This document shows positions 1-7,148 of a stretch of DNA of 64,000 bases, one piece after another. The notes under the pieces are model-generated. The model was not told where the DNA came from, ran no database searches, and saw nothing but the letters and a program-made list of their open reading frames with translations. Source of the DNA: Paenibacillus_E qinlingensis (GTDB lineage: Bacteria; Bacillota; Bacilli; Paenibacillales; NBRC-103111); NCBI RefSeq assembly GCF_028746185.1, contig NZ_JAQIVH010000056.1, positions 434,001-498,000 of the forward strand, in the 5' to 3' direction. Position 1 is the stretch's first letter, and each line of letters begins with the position of its first letter. The position numbers were made by a program, and so were the translations under genes.

Positions 1-459
1 AGGTAACCGTACGGTATCCCCTTCCGTAGCCACATAGGCGATGCTGCCAATGAATTCAAAGAACTGCGTTGCGCGGACAATTGTATAAGGGATCGGGGAT
101 GCCTTGATTAGCTCTTCTTGCGCCATTTTAGCCCGGAAATATCCACTTTGGAGAAGACGTTCGGTACCAACGACTGATAATGCAACGTGATGACGCACAC
201 CCGCTACGGCTTCAGCAGCAAGAAGGTTCTTATTCGACGTCACGAAAAATGCCATAACTGCCTCGTCTTCAAACGAAGGGGAATTCGTCACATCAACGAC
301 TACCTCTGCACCATGTAGTGCATCAGCAAGCCCTTCACCAGTGATCGTATTGACGCCTAAAGAAGGTGATGCCGGGACTACCTCATACCCAAGCTCACGA
401 AGGTTATTTACAAGTTTGGATCCAATTAGTCCACTTCCACCAATAACTACAATTTTCAT
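1..459 (-). CDS. NAD(P)-binding NmrA/atypical SDR family protein (3' part cut by window edge)
   Basis: The reading frame is open from an ATG at 459 to the window edge, giving 153 codons; the C-terminus is missing. The start is fixed by AGGAGG seven bases upstream. The N-terminus reads MKIVVIGGSGLIGSKLV, a Rossmann fold with a GGSGLIG dinucleotide-binding motif. Later segments such as ALSVVGTERL and PYTIVRATQF match the NmrA / NAD(P)H:quinone-reductase-like branch of atypical SDRs, which use NAD(P)H or sense redox state without the usual YxxxK pair. A short hairpin (479-498) lies just upstream of the ribosome binding site. Substrate is unknown. The family assignment is firm; the function is not. 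Confidence 0.85.
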   Translation of the reverse strand, partial: MKIVVIGGSGLIGSKLVNNLRELGYEVVPASPSLGVNTITGEGLADALHGAEVVVDVTNSPSFEDEAVMAFFVTSNKNLLAAEAVAGVRHHVALSVVGTERLLQSGYFRAKMAQEELIKASPIPYTIVRATQFFEFIGSIAYVATEGDTVRLP

Positions 460-1056
460 CTGAATTCCTCCTAGTTTATAGCCCTTATTTATGGGCTAGG
501 GATGTCTAATCTAAGTACCTCTTTTTTGGTTGACATGTATAAGACAATTGGCGTCTTCGAAGTGTGACAAATATGTATTGGTTATTTTCACCACATTGTT
601 ATACTTGAACGTTCAAAAACTAGGCAGGAGATTCGTTGGATGCTCGGGACGCGGACAAGGGACTTCGCGGCTCCGACGGTAGGTTTGGAGGAGGGCGTGA
701 AAAAGCAAATTTGTATGAAATGAATTTATACAGTTAAATAAGAGAAATTACCTCAGGATTTGGATTTAACTGTAAAACATGTAGTTGAAACTGCCGTTTT
801 TGTTCAAATCGAATAAAATGGTCAAAATTAACTACAGGTTCTCCATCTGTTTCTTCGAAAAACTCAATATTTACCTGCATAAAATCCATCTATTTATCAG
901 ACGTACCGCATCCCATGCGCCTCCCGACGCGCGCTGCTCGGTCACACGTCGACTGTCAAGCCTCGTGTTCAAAAAGCCGTTGATTCGTTGATTCTGTTTA
1001 ACCTGATCATATGAAAAAGGAGCTGCTAGGAAGCAAGCCCCTCATTGTTAACTATA
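460..1056. other. Gene-free stretch with an inverted repeat
   Basis: I find no convincing gene in these roughly 600 bases. The proximal part is the leader of the NmrA-like gene. A 68-codon plus-strand frame at 785-991 lacks a ribosome binding site and ends in arginine-rich low-quality sequence, so I do not call it. The one clear structure is an 11-bp inverted repeat at 729-739 and 764-774, listed separately. Confidence 0.5.
729..774. repeat. Inverted repeat, 11-bp arms
   Basis: TACAGTTAAAT (729-739) and its exact reverse complement ATTTAACTGTA (764-774) flank 24 bases. No T-run follows on either strand, so it is not a good intrinsic terminator. It could be a REP/MITE-like palindrome or the relic of a small mobile element. 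I see no second copy in this window. Confidence 0.5.
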
Positions 1057-1830
1057 CTAGTCTTGACGGTAAATAGGCGCTCCAAATGGTGATGAACGCG
1101 CTCCCCCATCTACCGTAATTTCTGCTCCTTGCACAAATGAAGAGTCATCAGAAGCAAGAAACAAGGCAACATTGGCAATTTCCTCTGGATCCCCCATACG
1201 ATTAAGAGGGATTGTTCGTGCTTGTGTGGCTTCCAGTTTAGCGGTTTCTTCCGGAGTCGTCTTTTTCCAAATGGATGTGCGTGTTGCACCTGGTACCACC
1301 GTATTTACACGGATACCTCGTGGCGACAGTTCGGAAACGAAAACCCTCGCCATAGAACTGATCGCCCCTTTACTCGCCGCATATGCAGATCTTCCCGGGG
1401 CACCGTCAGTTGCACGCGTTGAGCCCGTCAAGATAACGGATGCTCCTTCCTTCAAATGAGGCAAAGCAGCTTGTACCGTAAAAAAGACCCCGGTTATATT
1501 CACTTGAAGTACTTCTTCGAAAACCGAAAGTTCAGTTCCTCCCAAAGGTGTTGGAGATGCAATTCCGGCATTCGCGTAAACTATGTCCAGACTGCCGAAG
1601 GTTGTGATTGTTTTGGCGACTGCTTTTTCCATACTTCCCGGATCAACAGCGTCCGCTTGAATTGCAAGAACGTTTGCGCCAAGTTCCTCAGCTACTGCGT
1701 TTAATGTCGTTTGATTGCGACCTGTAATCACAACCTTCGCACCTTCTGCAATAAATAGTTTTGTAGTTGTCAATCCGATTCCACTACTGCCACCTGTAAT
1801 TAGAGCAACTTTACCATCTAGTTTTCCCAT
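1057..1830 (-). CDS. Short-chain dehydrogenase/reductase (SDR), glucose-dehydrogenase-like
   Basis: This 257-residue protein has the full classical SDR set: TGGSSGIG cofactor loop at residues 12-19, NAG at 87-89, catalytic Ser137, Tyr150 and Lys154 (YAASK), and a C-terminal GAEITVDGG strand. It should be a cytoplasmic NAD(P)-dependent oxidoreductase acting on an alcohol or sugar. Length and motifs are typical of the family. The ATG is preceded by AAGGAGAAGG. It stands alone between the NmrA-like gene and the collagen-like gene, so context does not reveal a substrate. The neighbouring redox genes could be stress-related, but that is only a guess. Confidence 0.9.
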   Translation of the reverse strand: MGKLDGKVALITGGSSGIGLTTTKLFIAEGAKVVITGRNQTTLNAVAEELGANVLAIQADAVDPGSMEKAVAKTITTFGSLDIVYANAGIASPTPLGGTELSVFEEVLQVNITGVFFTVQAALPHLKEGASVILTGSTRATDGAPGRSAYAASKGAISSMARVFVSELSPRGIRVNTVVPGATRTSIWKKTTPEETAKLEATQARTIPLNRMGDPEEIANVALFLASDDSSFVQGAEITVDGGARSSPFGAPIYRQD

Positions 1831-1980
1831 ATTCCTTCTCCTTTTATATACGTTACAAGCAACATCAAGCCAACGATTATACTCCCCAATTCACTCGTAT
1901 CTATAACCTATCCAATCTTCCTAAGATTTCTATATGTTTTGTTCTTTTACAGTGTTCATTAACCGTTTTGATAAAACTAA

Positions 1981-2005
1981 AAAAAGCTGCACACGGCAGC
2001 TTTTT
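1981..2005 (-). terminator. Intrinsic terminator after the collagen-like gene
   Basis: AAAAAGCTGC and GCAGCTTTTT form a perfect 10-bp stem around a five-base loop, with a T-run on the minus strand. It lies about 55 bases past the collagen-like gene's stop. The A/T arms could let it act on both strands. Confidence 0.85.
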
Positions 2006-2058
2006 GGGGGAGTTCATAAGTCTAATAGAATCTAACATGATTTGCGATAAGTTTGTTA

Positions 2059-3711
2059 TTAATTAGGAGTGTAAGAAAGAGTGGCGCTAAATGAGAGTTG
2101 GGTAATATCAGCTGCAGAGGGATTAGACGCTACATTCGTTCTTATACGAATACCAATACGATCTCCAACTACAACATTTAATGTTCCTAGATTAATATTA
2201 GTTGCAGTATAGAAAGTACCAGCAATAACCGTATTGCCAGGCCCTCCAAAAGTAAGCGAACTAGTCAGCGGAGTTGTCAAGTAAAGTGAAGAAAGATGAC
2301 TACTCCCATTATTAGGTGCTGAAGGTGCTCTGAAAACTGTAAAATCATAAATAAGAGGTGTCACATTTATAGAAGCCACTGAAGCAACCAACAGATCTGC
2401 GCTTATTTGCAAGTTTCGAACGATTCCATTAAAGGGAATTGGGAAAGCAAAACCACCTGCTTCTGGCGGCATCGTTGATTCTCCAGAACCATTAATAACT
2501 TCAACTGTTCGATTACCAAAACCCATTAAAATTGGTGCAGCCGATACGACTGTAGCACCACTTAGGATGATACCCGTTGAAAATGGAATTAATCCTCCAG
2601 TACCCGCTGGGCCTGTTGCTCCCGTTGCGCCTGCAGCTCCCGCTATTCCCGTTGCTCCCGTTGGGCCTGCCGCTCCCGCTGTTCCCGCTGTTCCCGCTGT
2701 TCCCGTTGCTCCCGTTGGGCCTGCTGCTCCCGCTGTTCCTGTTGCTCCCGTTGCGCCTGCAGCGCCTGCAGCTCCTGCCGTTCCCGTTGCTCCCGTTGGG
2801 CCTGCTGCACCCGCTGTTCCCGCTGTTCCCGTTGGACCTGCAGCTCCCGCTGTTCCCGTTGCTCCCGTTGGACCTGCAGCTCCCGCTGTTCCCGTTGCTC
2901 CTGTTGGACCTGCAGCTCCCGCTGTTCCTGTTGCTCCCGTTGGGCCTTCCGGTCCTTCTGGTCCCGGTGGACCACCCGCAGGGCCTGTTGCTCCCGTTGC
3001 GCCGGTTGGACCAGCTGCACCTGCTGTGCCGGTTGCTCCGGTTAGGCCCGTCGCTCCCGCTGTTCCCGTTGCTCCCGTTGGTCCTTCCGGTCCTTCTGGT
3101 CCTGGTGGACCACCCGCAGGGCCTGTTGCTCCCGTTGCTCCTACACCTGTAGCTCCTGTAGCCCCTGTCGCTCCTACTGTTCCCGTTGCTCCTACACCTG
3201 TAGCTCCTGTAGCCCCTGTCGCTCCTACTGTTCCCGTTGCTCCTACACCTGTAGCTCCTGTAGCCCCTGTCGCCCCTACTGTTCCCGTTGCTCCTACACC
3301 TGTAGCTCCTGTAGCCCCTGTCGCTCCTACTGTTCCCGTTGCTCCTGTAGTTCCTGTCGCTCCCCTTGCTCCCGGCGTTCCTTCTGGCCCCTCTGGTCCT
3401 TCTGGTCCTTCTGGTCCTTCTGGTCCTTGATGACCTCTTGGTCCTTCTGCACCTTGGTGACCTCGTGGTCCAGCAGGTCCTTCCGGTCCTTTGTGACCTC
3501 GCGGCCCTTCTGGACCTTCTTGCCCTTTGTGACCTCGTGGCCCTTCTGGCCCCGTAGCTCCAGTAGCTCCCTTTTCTCCCTTTGCTCCCGCTGCTCCACT
3601 AGGTCCTGTTGCTCCCACAGCTCCTTCAGCCCCGGATGTCCCCGTAGGTCCTTGGGGCCCCCGTGGTCCTTCTGGCCCTGGAGGCCCTGGGGGGCAATTA
3701 CATTTCCCCAT
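2059..3711 (-). CDS. Collagen-like exosporium/spore-surface-type protein
   Basis: This 550-residue protein starts MGKCNCPPGPPGPEGP. Residues 7-373 are nearly unbroken Gly-X-Y triplets, first charged (GPEGPRGHKG types) and then GATGTVGATGATG/GPTGATGTAGA types rich in threonine, as in BclA-like proteins where threonines carry O-glycans. Residues 374-550 are a non-repetitive beta-rich domain resembling the C-terminal trimerisation head of BclB-like exosporium glycoproteins. There is no Sec signal peptide, which fits assembly from the mother cell; the CNC near the start could crosslink. AGGGAG precedes the ATG and a terminator follows at 1981-2005. The adjacent YheC/YheD gene supports a spore role, but surface location is inferred. 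Confidence 0.9.
   Translation of the reverse strand: MGKCNCPPGPPGPEGPRGPQGPTGTSGAEGAVGATGPSGAAGAKGEKGATGATGPEGPRGHKGQEGPEGPRGHKGPEGPAGPRGHQGAEGPRGHQGPEGPEGPEGPEGPEGTPGARGATGTTGATGTVGATGATGATGVGATGTVGATGATGATGVGATGTVGATGATGATGVGATGTVGATGATGATGVGATGATGPAGGPPGPEGPEGPTGATGTAGATGLTGATGTAGAAGPTGATGATGPAGGPPGPEGPEGPTGATGTAGAAGPTGATGTAGAAGPTGATGTAGAAGPTGTAGTAGAAGPTGATGTAGAAGAAGATGATGTAGAAGPTGATGTAGTAGTAGAAGPTGATGIAGAAGATGATGPAGTGGLIPFSTGIILSGATVVSAAPILMGFGNRTVEVINGSGESTMPPEAGGFAFPIPFNGIVRNLQISADLLVASVASINVTPLIYDFTVFRAPSAPNNGSSHLSSLYLTTPLTSSLTFGGPGNTVIAGTFYTATNINLGTLNVVVGDRIGIRIRTNVASNPSAADITQLSFSATLSYTPN
3141..3344. repeat. Four tandem 51-bp repeats inside the collagen-like gene
   Basis: Copies start at 3141, 3192, 3243 and 3294, each 51 bases long and nearly identical (one base differs in the third copy: cgcccc for cgctcc). 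Each encodes 17 residues of collagen-type triplets interrupted by one imperfect step (GV-G). Repeats in phase with the codon frame are expected to change copy number by slippage without frameshift, so length may vary between strains. Confidence 0.92.
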
Positions 3712-3920
3712 ACTAATCTCATCTCCCTATTTTCAAACGTATTTCATCATATTAAATGCCCAAATAGATAGACACAGTAAATGCCTACCACATGAATCAA
3801 TGTGGTAAATAAAGCCAAATATTTAGCGAAATTCAGATCATTTAAGTCTTTGACCCATACCAAAACGACCTTGCTAGCATTAATTACTAAAGATGGTTCG
3901 ATGGCTAGGGAGTGATAAGT

Positions 3921-4955
3921 ATGGACAAGCGCCCATTTATAGGCATTATGGTAACTACTAGGAAAAGTAGGAGAAGAATTTTGGCACTTTGCCAACATTA
4001 TCAAAATCAAAACCAAAGACTTTACGCTTTCACTCCAGCAGATATACGTTGGAAAAAGCAACGAATTATTGGGCTTAGCCTTAAAAATGGCAAAGTAACA
4101 CAACGTTTGTACCCTTTTCCAAAAGCCGTCTATAACCGTTGTTACAACAAAACATCTATCACCATTCAACGTCTTGAGAAAATAATAGGTACCGATAAGT
4201 GTTTCAATACGATCAATCAATTCAATAAATGGGAGCTCTACAACCAGTTACAACAATCAAGTCTTTCATCTTATGTACCCAAGACACTTCAATACAATGA
4301 AGTGAATATAACAGAACAACTAGAGATAAATAATCTTCTATTTATAAAGCCGATTTATGGGTCAAAAGGCGCATCTGTCTATCGAATTGAACGGCTGGAG
4401 AATGAAGATATTCACATTTCCTTACACAGTTTAGCACCAAGCGTTATTTGCAGGAAAAATGAAAGTATTCAAGAAAAATTAGATGAACTTTTCCAGAATA
4501 AGAATTTCCTTGTCCAACAAGGGATTCAAATGAGTCCACTCAATCGTCAATATTTTGACATCCGGGTCCTTGTTCAAAAGGGGAAAGTTGGTCAATGGAT
4601 GATTTCCAACATCACGTGTAGAGTTGCATACGAACGTTACTTTAACACAAGCATGTGTGAACGAGTTTATGATACAGCAGAAATTCTCCAACAACTATAT
4701 ACGTCTGAAAAAGCAACTGAAATCCTACAGTCTCTGAATGAGGTAAGTGTTAAAGCCGCTCAAGAAGCAGAGACTCTTATGGGAACCCTAGGTGAATTGA
4801 GTGTGGATTTTGTCATGGACAAACACAGTAAATTATGGATTATTGAACTTAATGGAAAGCCTCAAAAAAATATATACGAGGATCTTAAAGGATTTAAGAA
4901 AAAGGATTTGTATCGTAGACCAATGGAATATGCTTATTATCTTACTCAAACATAA
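3921..4955 (+). CDS. YheC/YheD family protein (ATP-grasp-like, spore coat-associated)
   Basis: I start at ATG 3921, eight bases after AGGGAG; an in-frame GTG at 3912 overlaps that site and is less likely. The protein (about 344 residues) has the family layout: an N-terminal domain (KRPFIGIMVTT), a middle domain including RLYPFPKAVYNRCY and the basic substrate segment KPIYGSKGASVYRI, and a C-terminal ATP-grasp-like half with YFDIRVLVQK and LWIIELNGKPQK carrying the metal-binding Glu/Asn. B. subtilis YheC/YheD are spore-coat-associated. It diverges from the collagen-like gene and shares a bidirectional terminator with nasC. The substrate is unknown. Confidence 0.88.
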   Translation: MDKRPFIGIMVTTRKSRRRILALCQHYQNQNQRLYAFTPADIRWKKQRIIGLSLKNGKVTQRLYPFPKAVYNRCYNKTSITIQRLEKIIGTDKCFNTINQFNKWELYNQLQQSSLSSYVPKTLQYNEVNITEQLEINNLLFIKPIYGSKGASVYRIERLENEDIHISLHSLAPSVICRKNESIQEKLDELFQNKNFLVQQGIQMSPLNRQYFDIRVLVQKGKVGQWMISNITCRVAYERYFNTSMCERVYDTAEILQQLYTSEKATEILQSLNEVSVKAAQEAETLMGTLGELSVDFVMDKHSKLWIIELNGKPQKNIYEDLKGFKKKDLYRRPMEYAYYLTQT

Positions 4956-5001
4956 ATAAACCGAACTCACCGCTGAAAGAGATCGATGAGTTCGGTTTAT
5001 T
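4955..5001. terminator. Bidirectional intrinsic terminator between YheC/YheD and nasC
   Basis: A perfect 15-bp stem (AATAAACCGAACTCA with TGAGTTCGGTTTATT) separates the convergent YheC/YheD and nasC genes. The A/T ends give U-rich tails in both directions. Confidence 0.88.
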
Positions 5002-5008
5002 CATTTTA

Positions 5009-7144
5009 TTATACATATTCCGATACTAATGGACTTACCTGCACGGCACACACTTTAAACCCAGGCATTTTGCAGGTTGGATCGAGCGCATCATTCGTCA
5101 ATTTATTGACGTTCTGAGTATCGCCCCAATGCATAGGCACGAACACAGTATCTTCGCGAATAGCATCACTATAGCGACTACGCACGTAAATTTCACCGCG
5201 TTTGGACGCCAACTTCACTAGTGTAGCATCTTCGATGTGGTGTTTTTTCGCCGTTCTGGGATGGATCTCCATGAAAGACTCCACATCTCGCGCGGCTAAC
5301 GATGGACTTTTACGCGTTTGCACACCCGTTAGATAATGCACGAGAACCCGGCCAGTGGTCAAATACAGTGGGAATTCCGCACTGGTCTGCTCCTTGGGCA
5401 AATGGTTCTCCACGGTTGTGAGAATCGCTCTACCCGCTGGGAGCGGAAAGGAAGATTCGAATAAGCGTTTGGCACCTGGATGTGATTCTTCCGGACAAGG
5501 CCAATAGACACCTTCTTCCTTCCGCAATCGCTCATAGGTAATGCCATAGTAGTCTGCCGTCCCACCGCGACTTGCTAATCGAAGCTCGTTAAAGATATCT
5601 TCCACCTGTCCAAATGGAAAGTAATGACCTCTCCCTAGCTTCTCGGCTAGCTCACTAAGGACCTGCCAATCATGTTTAGCTTCACCAGGTGCAGGACGGC
5701 CAGCTTCCCTCAGAAGCACGCGTCCCTCTAGGTTAGTCAAAGTCCCGGCATTCTCTAAATAGGCCGTTACTGGTAAAATTAGATCAGCTAGCTGTGCTGT
5801 TTCTGAGATTAGGAAGTCCACAACGACAAGGAAATCGAGTTTCTTCAATCCTTCTTCAACGAAGTTAGCGTTCGGGTTGGATACGAGAGGATTCGAACCC
5901 ATTACGAATAACGCACGGATCTCCTGCTCATGGACCTTCTCCATCATTTCGTAGGCGGAAACACCTTTACCTGGCAGCTCGCTCGGATCGATGCCCCACA
6001 CGTTCGCAACATAGGCGCGATCTTCTGGATTTTCTATCAGTCGGTAGCCTGGGAGCTGATCTGCTTTTTGACCATGCTCCCTTCCCCCCTGTCCGTTCCC
6101 TTGGCCTGTGACAGCCCCATAGCCGCAGCCAGGCTTGCCGATTTTACCAGTAAGAAGCACGAGATTCAGGAAGTTTCGAACTGCCATATGGCCATCCGTT
6201 TGCTGCTCCACGCCTCTTGCTGTAAACACCATGCCCGTCTGCGATTTGCCATAACTCAATGCGGCCTTACGAATCAACTGAGACGGCACTCCGGTTAAGT
6301 GGACGATCTCTTCCATATCAAGCGAATCGAGATGAGCCTTCAATTCCAGAAAGCCAGTAGTCCGATTAGCTACGAACTCTTCATCCAAGCAACCCTCTTC
6401 AAGCAGAACTTTGAGCATCCCATTAGCCAAAGTCGCATCCATGCCAGGCTTCACACGTAAATGAATATCAGAGATAAGCGTAGTACCTGTTTCACGCGGA
6501 TCAATGGTTATGATGATGGCACCTTTTTCTTTCGCTCTTGTAAAATAAGGCATCAACGTCGGTTGACACTCCGCTATGTTCGTTCCCGCCAGGATGATAC
6601 ACTCGGCTAATTCAATGTCCGAGAGTTGATTCGTTAACCCTCGGTCAATCCCGAACACTTTAACACCAGCAGAAGCCGCGGCTGACATACAAAATCTGCC
6701 GTTATAATCAATGTACTTGGTTTGCAGCGCAACACGGGCGAATTTCCCTAATAAATAAGCGGATTCATTCGTGAGTGATCCACCGCCGTATACCCCCACC
6801 GTATGGTTGCCATACGCTTCACGGAGGTTGCTAAATTGATTTACGATTAGCTCGTAAGCATCATCCCAAGAAATTTGCTCGAAACGACCATTCCGCTTCA
6901 ACATAGGATGGAGCAGTCTTTCCCCAGTTAGCACATGCTGATATGCGTTCATTCCTTTGATGCAAAGACGTCCTTCAGACGCTTGATTTGGCTTTGGCAC
7001 AACAGAATAAACGGACCGTCCATCCGAGGCGCTGCGATCTTCAATGACTTGCATTTTGCACTGCACGCTGCAAAACGGGCACTGCGTATCCATCACATGT
7101 AAAGAATCAGAAACGACTTGTTCTTGCTGTGTAAATAGACTCAT
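5009..7144 (-). CDS. nasC: Assimilatory nitrate reductase catalytic subunit (molybdopterin, 4Fe-4S)
   Basis: This 711-residue cytoplasmic enzyme reduces nitrate to nitrite. An N-terminal 4Fe-4S site is visible as Cys22-X2-Cys25-X3-Cys29-X31-Cys61, followed by the molybdopterin oxidoreductase body (YNGRFCMSAA, NIAECQPTL, IDPRETGT) and the C-terminal dinucleotide-binding domain (LYLTTGRVLVHY, MHWGD). Length matches B. subtilis NasC. It is the last gene of the operon: nasB ends in TGA at 7149 and nasC starts four bases later, with AAGGTGAG as ribosome binding site, so the two are translationally coupled. Electrons are expected to come from NasB. The cysteine at GRFCMSAA is where the molybdenum ligand lies in the periplasmic/assimilatory family. 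Confidence 0.95.
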   Translation of the reverse strand: MSLFTQQEQVVSDSLHVMDTQCPFCSVQCKMQVIEDRSASDGRSVYSVVPKPNQASEGRLCIKGMNAYQHVLTGERLLHPMLKRNGRFEQISWDDAYELIVNQFSNLREAYGNHTVGVYGGGSLTNESAYLLGKFARVALQTKYIDYNGRFCMSAAASAGVKVFGIDRGLTNQLSDIELAECIILAGTNIAECQPTLMPYFTRAKEKGAIIITIDPRETGTTLISDIHLRVKPGMDATLANGMLKVLLEEGCLDEEFVANRTTGFLELKAHLDSLDMEEIVHLTGVPSQLIRKAALSYGKSQTGMVFTARGVEQQTDGHMAVRNFLNLVLLTGKIGKPGCGYGAVTGQGNGQGGREHGQKADQLPGYRLIENPEDRAYVANVWGIDPSELPGKGVSAYEMMEKVHEQEIRALFVMGSNPLVSNPNANFVEEGLKKLDFLVVVDFLISETAQLADLILPVTAYLENAGTLTNLEGRVLLREAGRPAPGEAKHDWQVLSELAEKLGRGHYFPFGQVEDIFNELRLASRGGTADYYGITYERLRKEEGVYWPCPEESHPGAKRLFESSFPLPAGRAILTTVENHLPKEQTSAEFPLYLTTGRVLVHYLTGVQTRKSPSLAARDVESFMEIHPRTAKKHHIEDATLVKLASKRGEIYVRSRYSDAIREDTVFVPMHWGDTQNVNKLTNDALDPTCKMPGFKVCAVQVSPLVSEYV

Positions 7145-7148
7145 AAGC

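Noticed and set aside
785..991. 68-codon plus-strand frame in the first intergenic region
   Set aside because: No ribosome binding site and arginine/cysteine-rich, low-complexity end; no recognisable family.
3141..3344. Possible CRISPR array (regular 51-bp units)
   Set aside because: Units are directly adjacent with no spacers and lie in frame inside the collagen-like gene.
2567..3430. 287-codon plus-strand frame rich in Pro-Val-Ala-Pro repeats
   Set aside because: It is the exact antisense of the collagen-like GATGTVG repeats; repeat codons leave all frames open, and there is no ribosome binding site.
3747..4220. 157-codon minus-strand frame
   Set aside because: It is antisense to the start of the YheC/YheD gene, has no ribosome binding site and reads as a non-protein-like mix.
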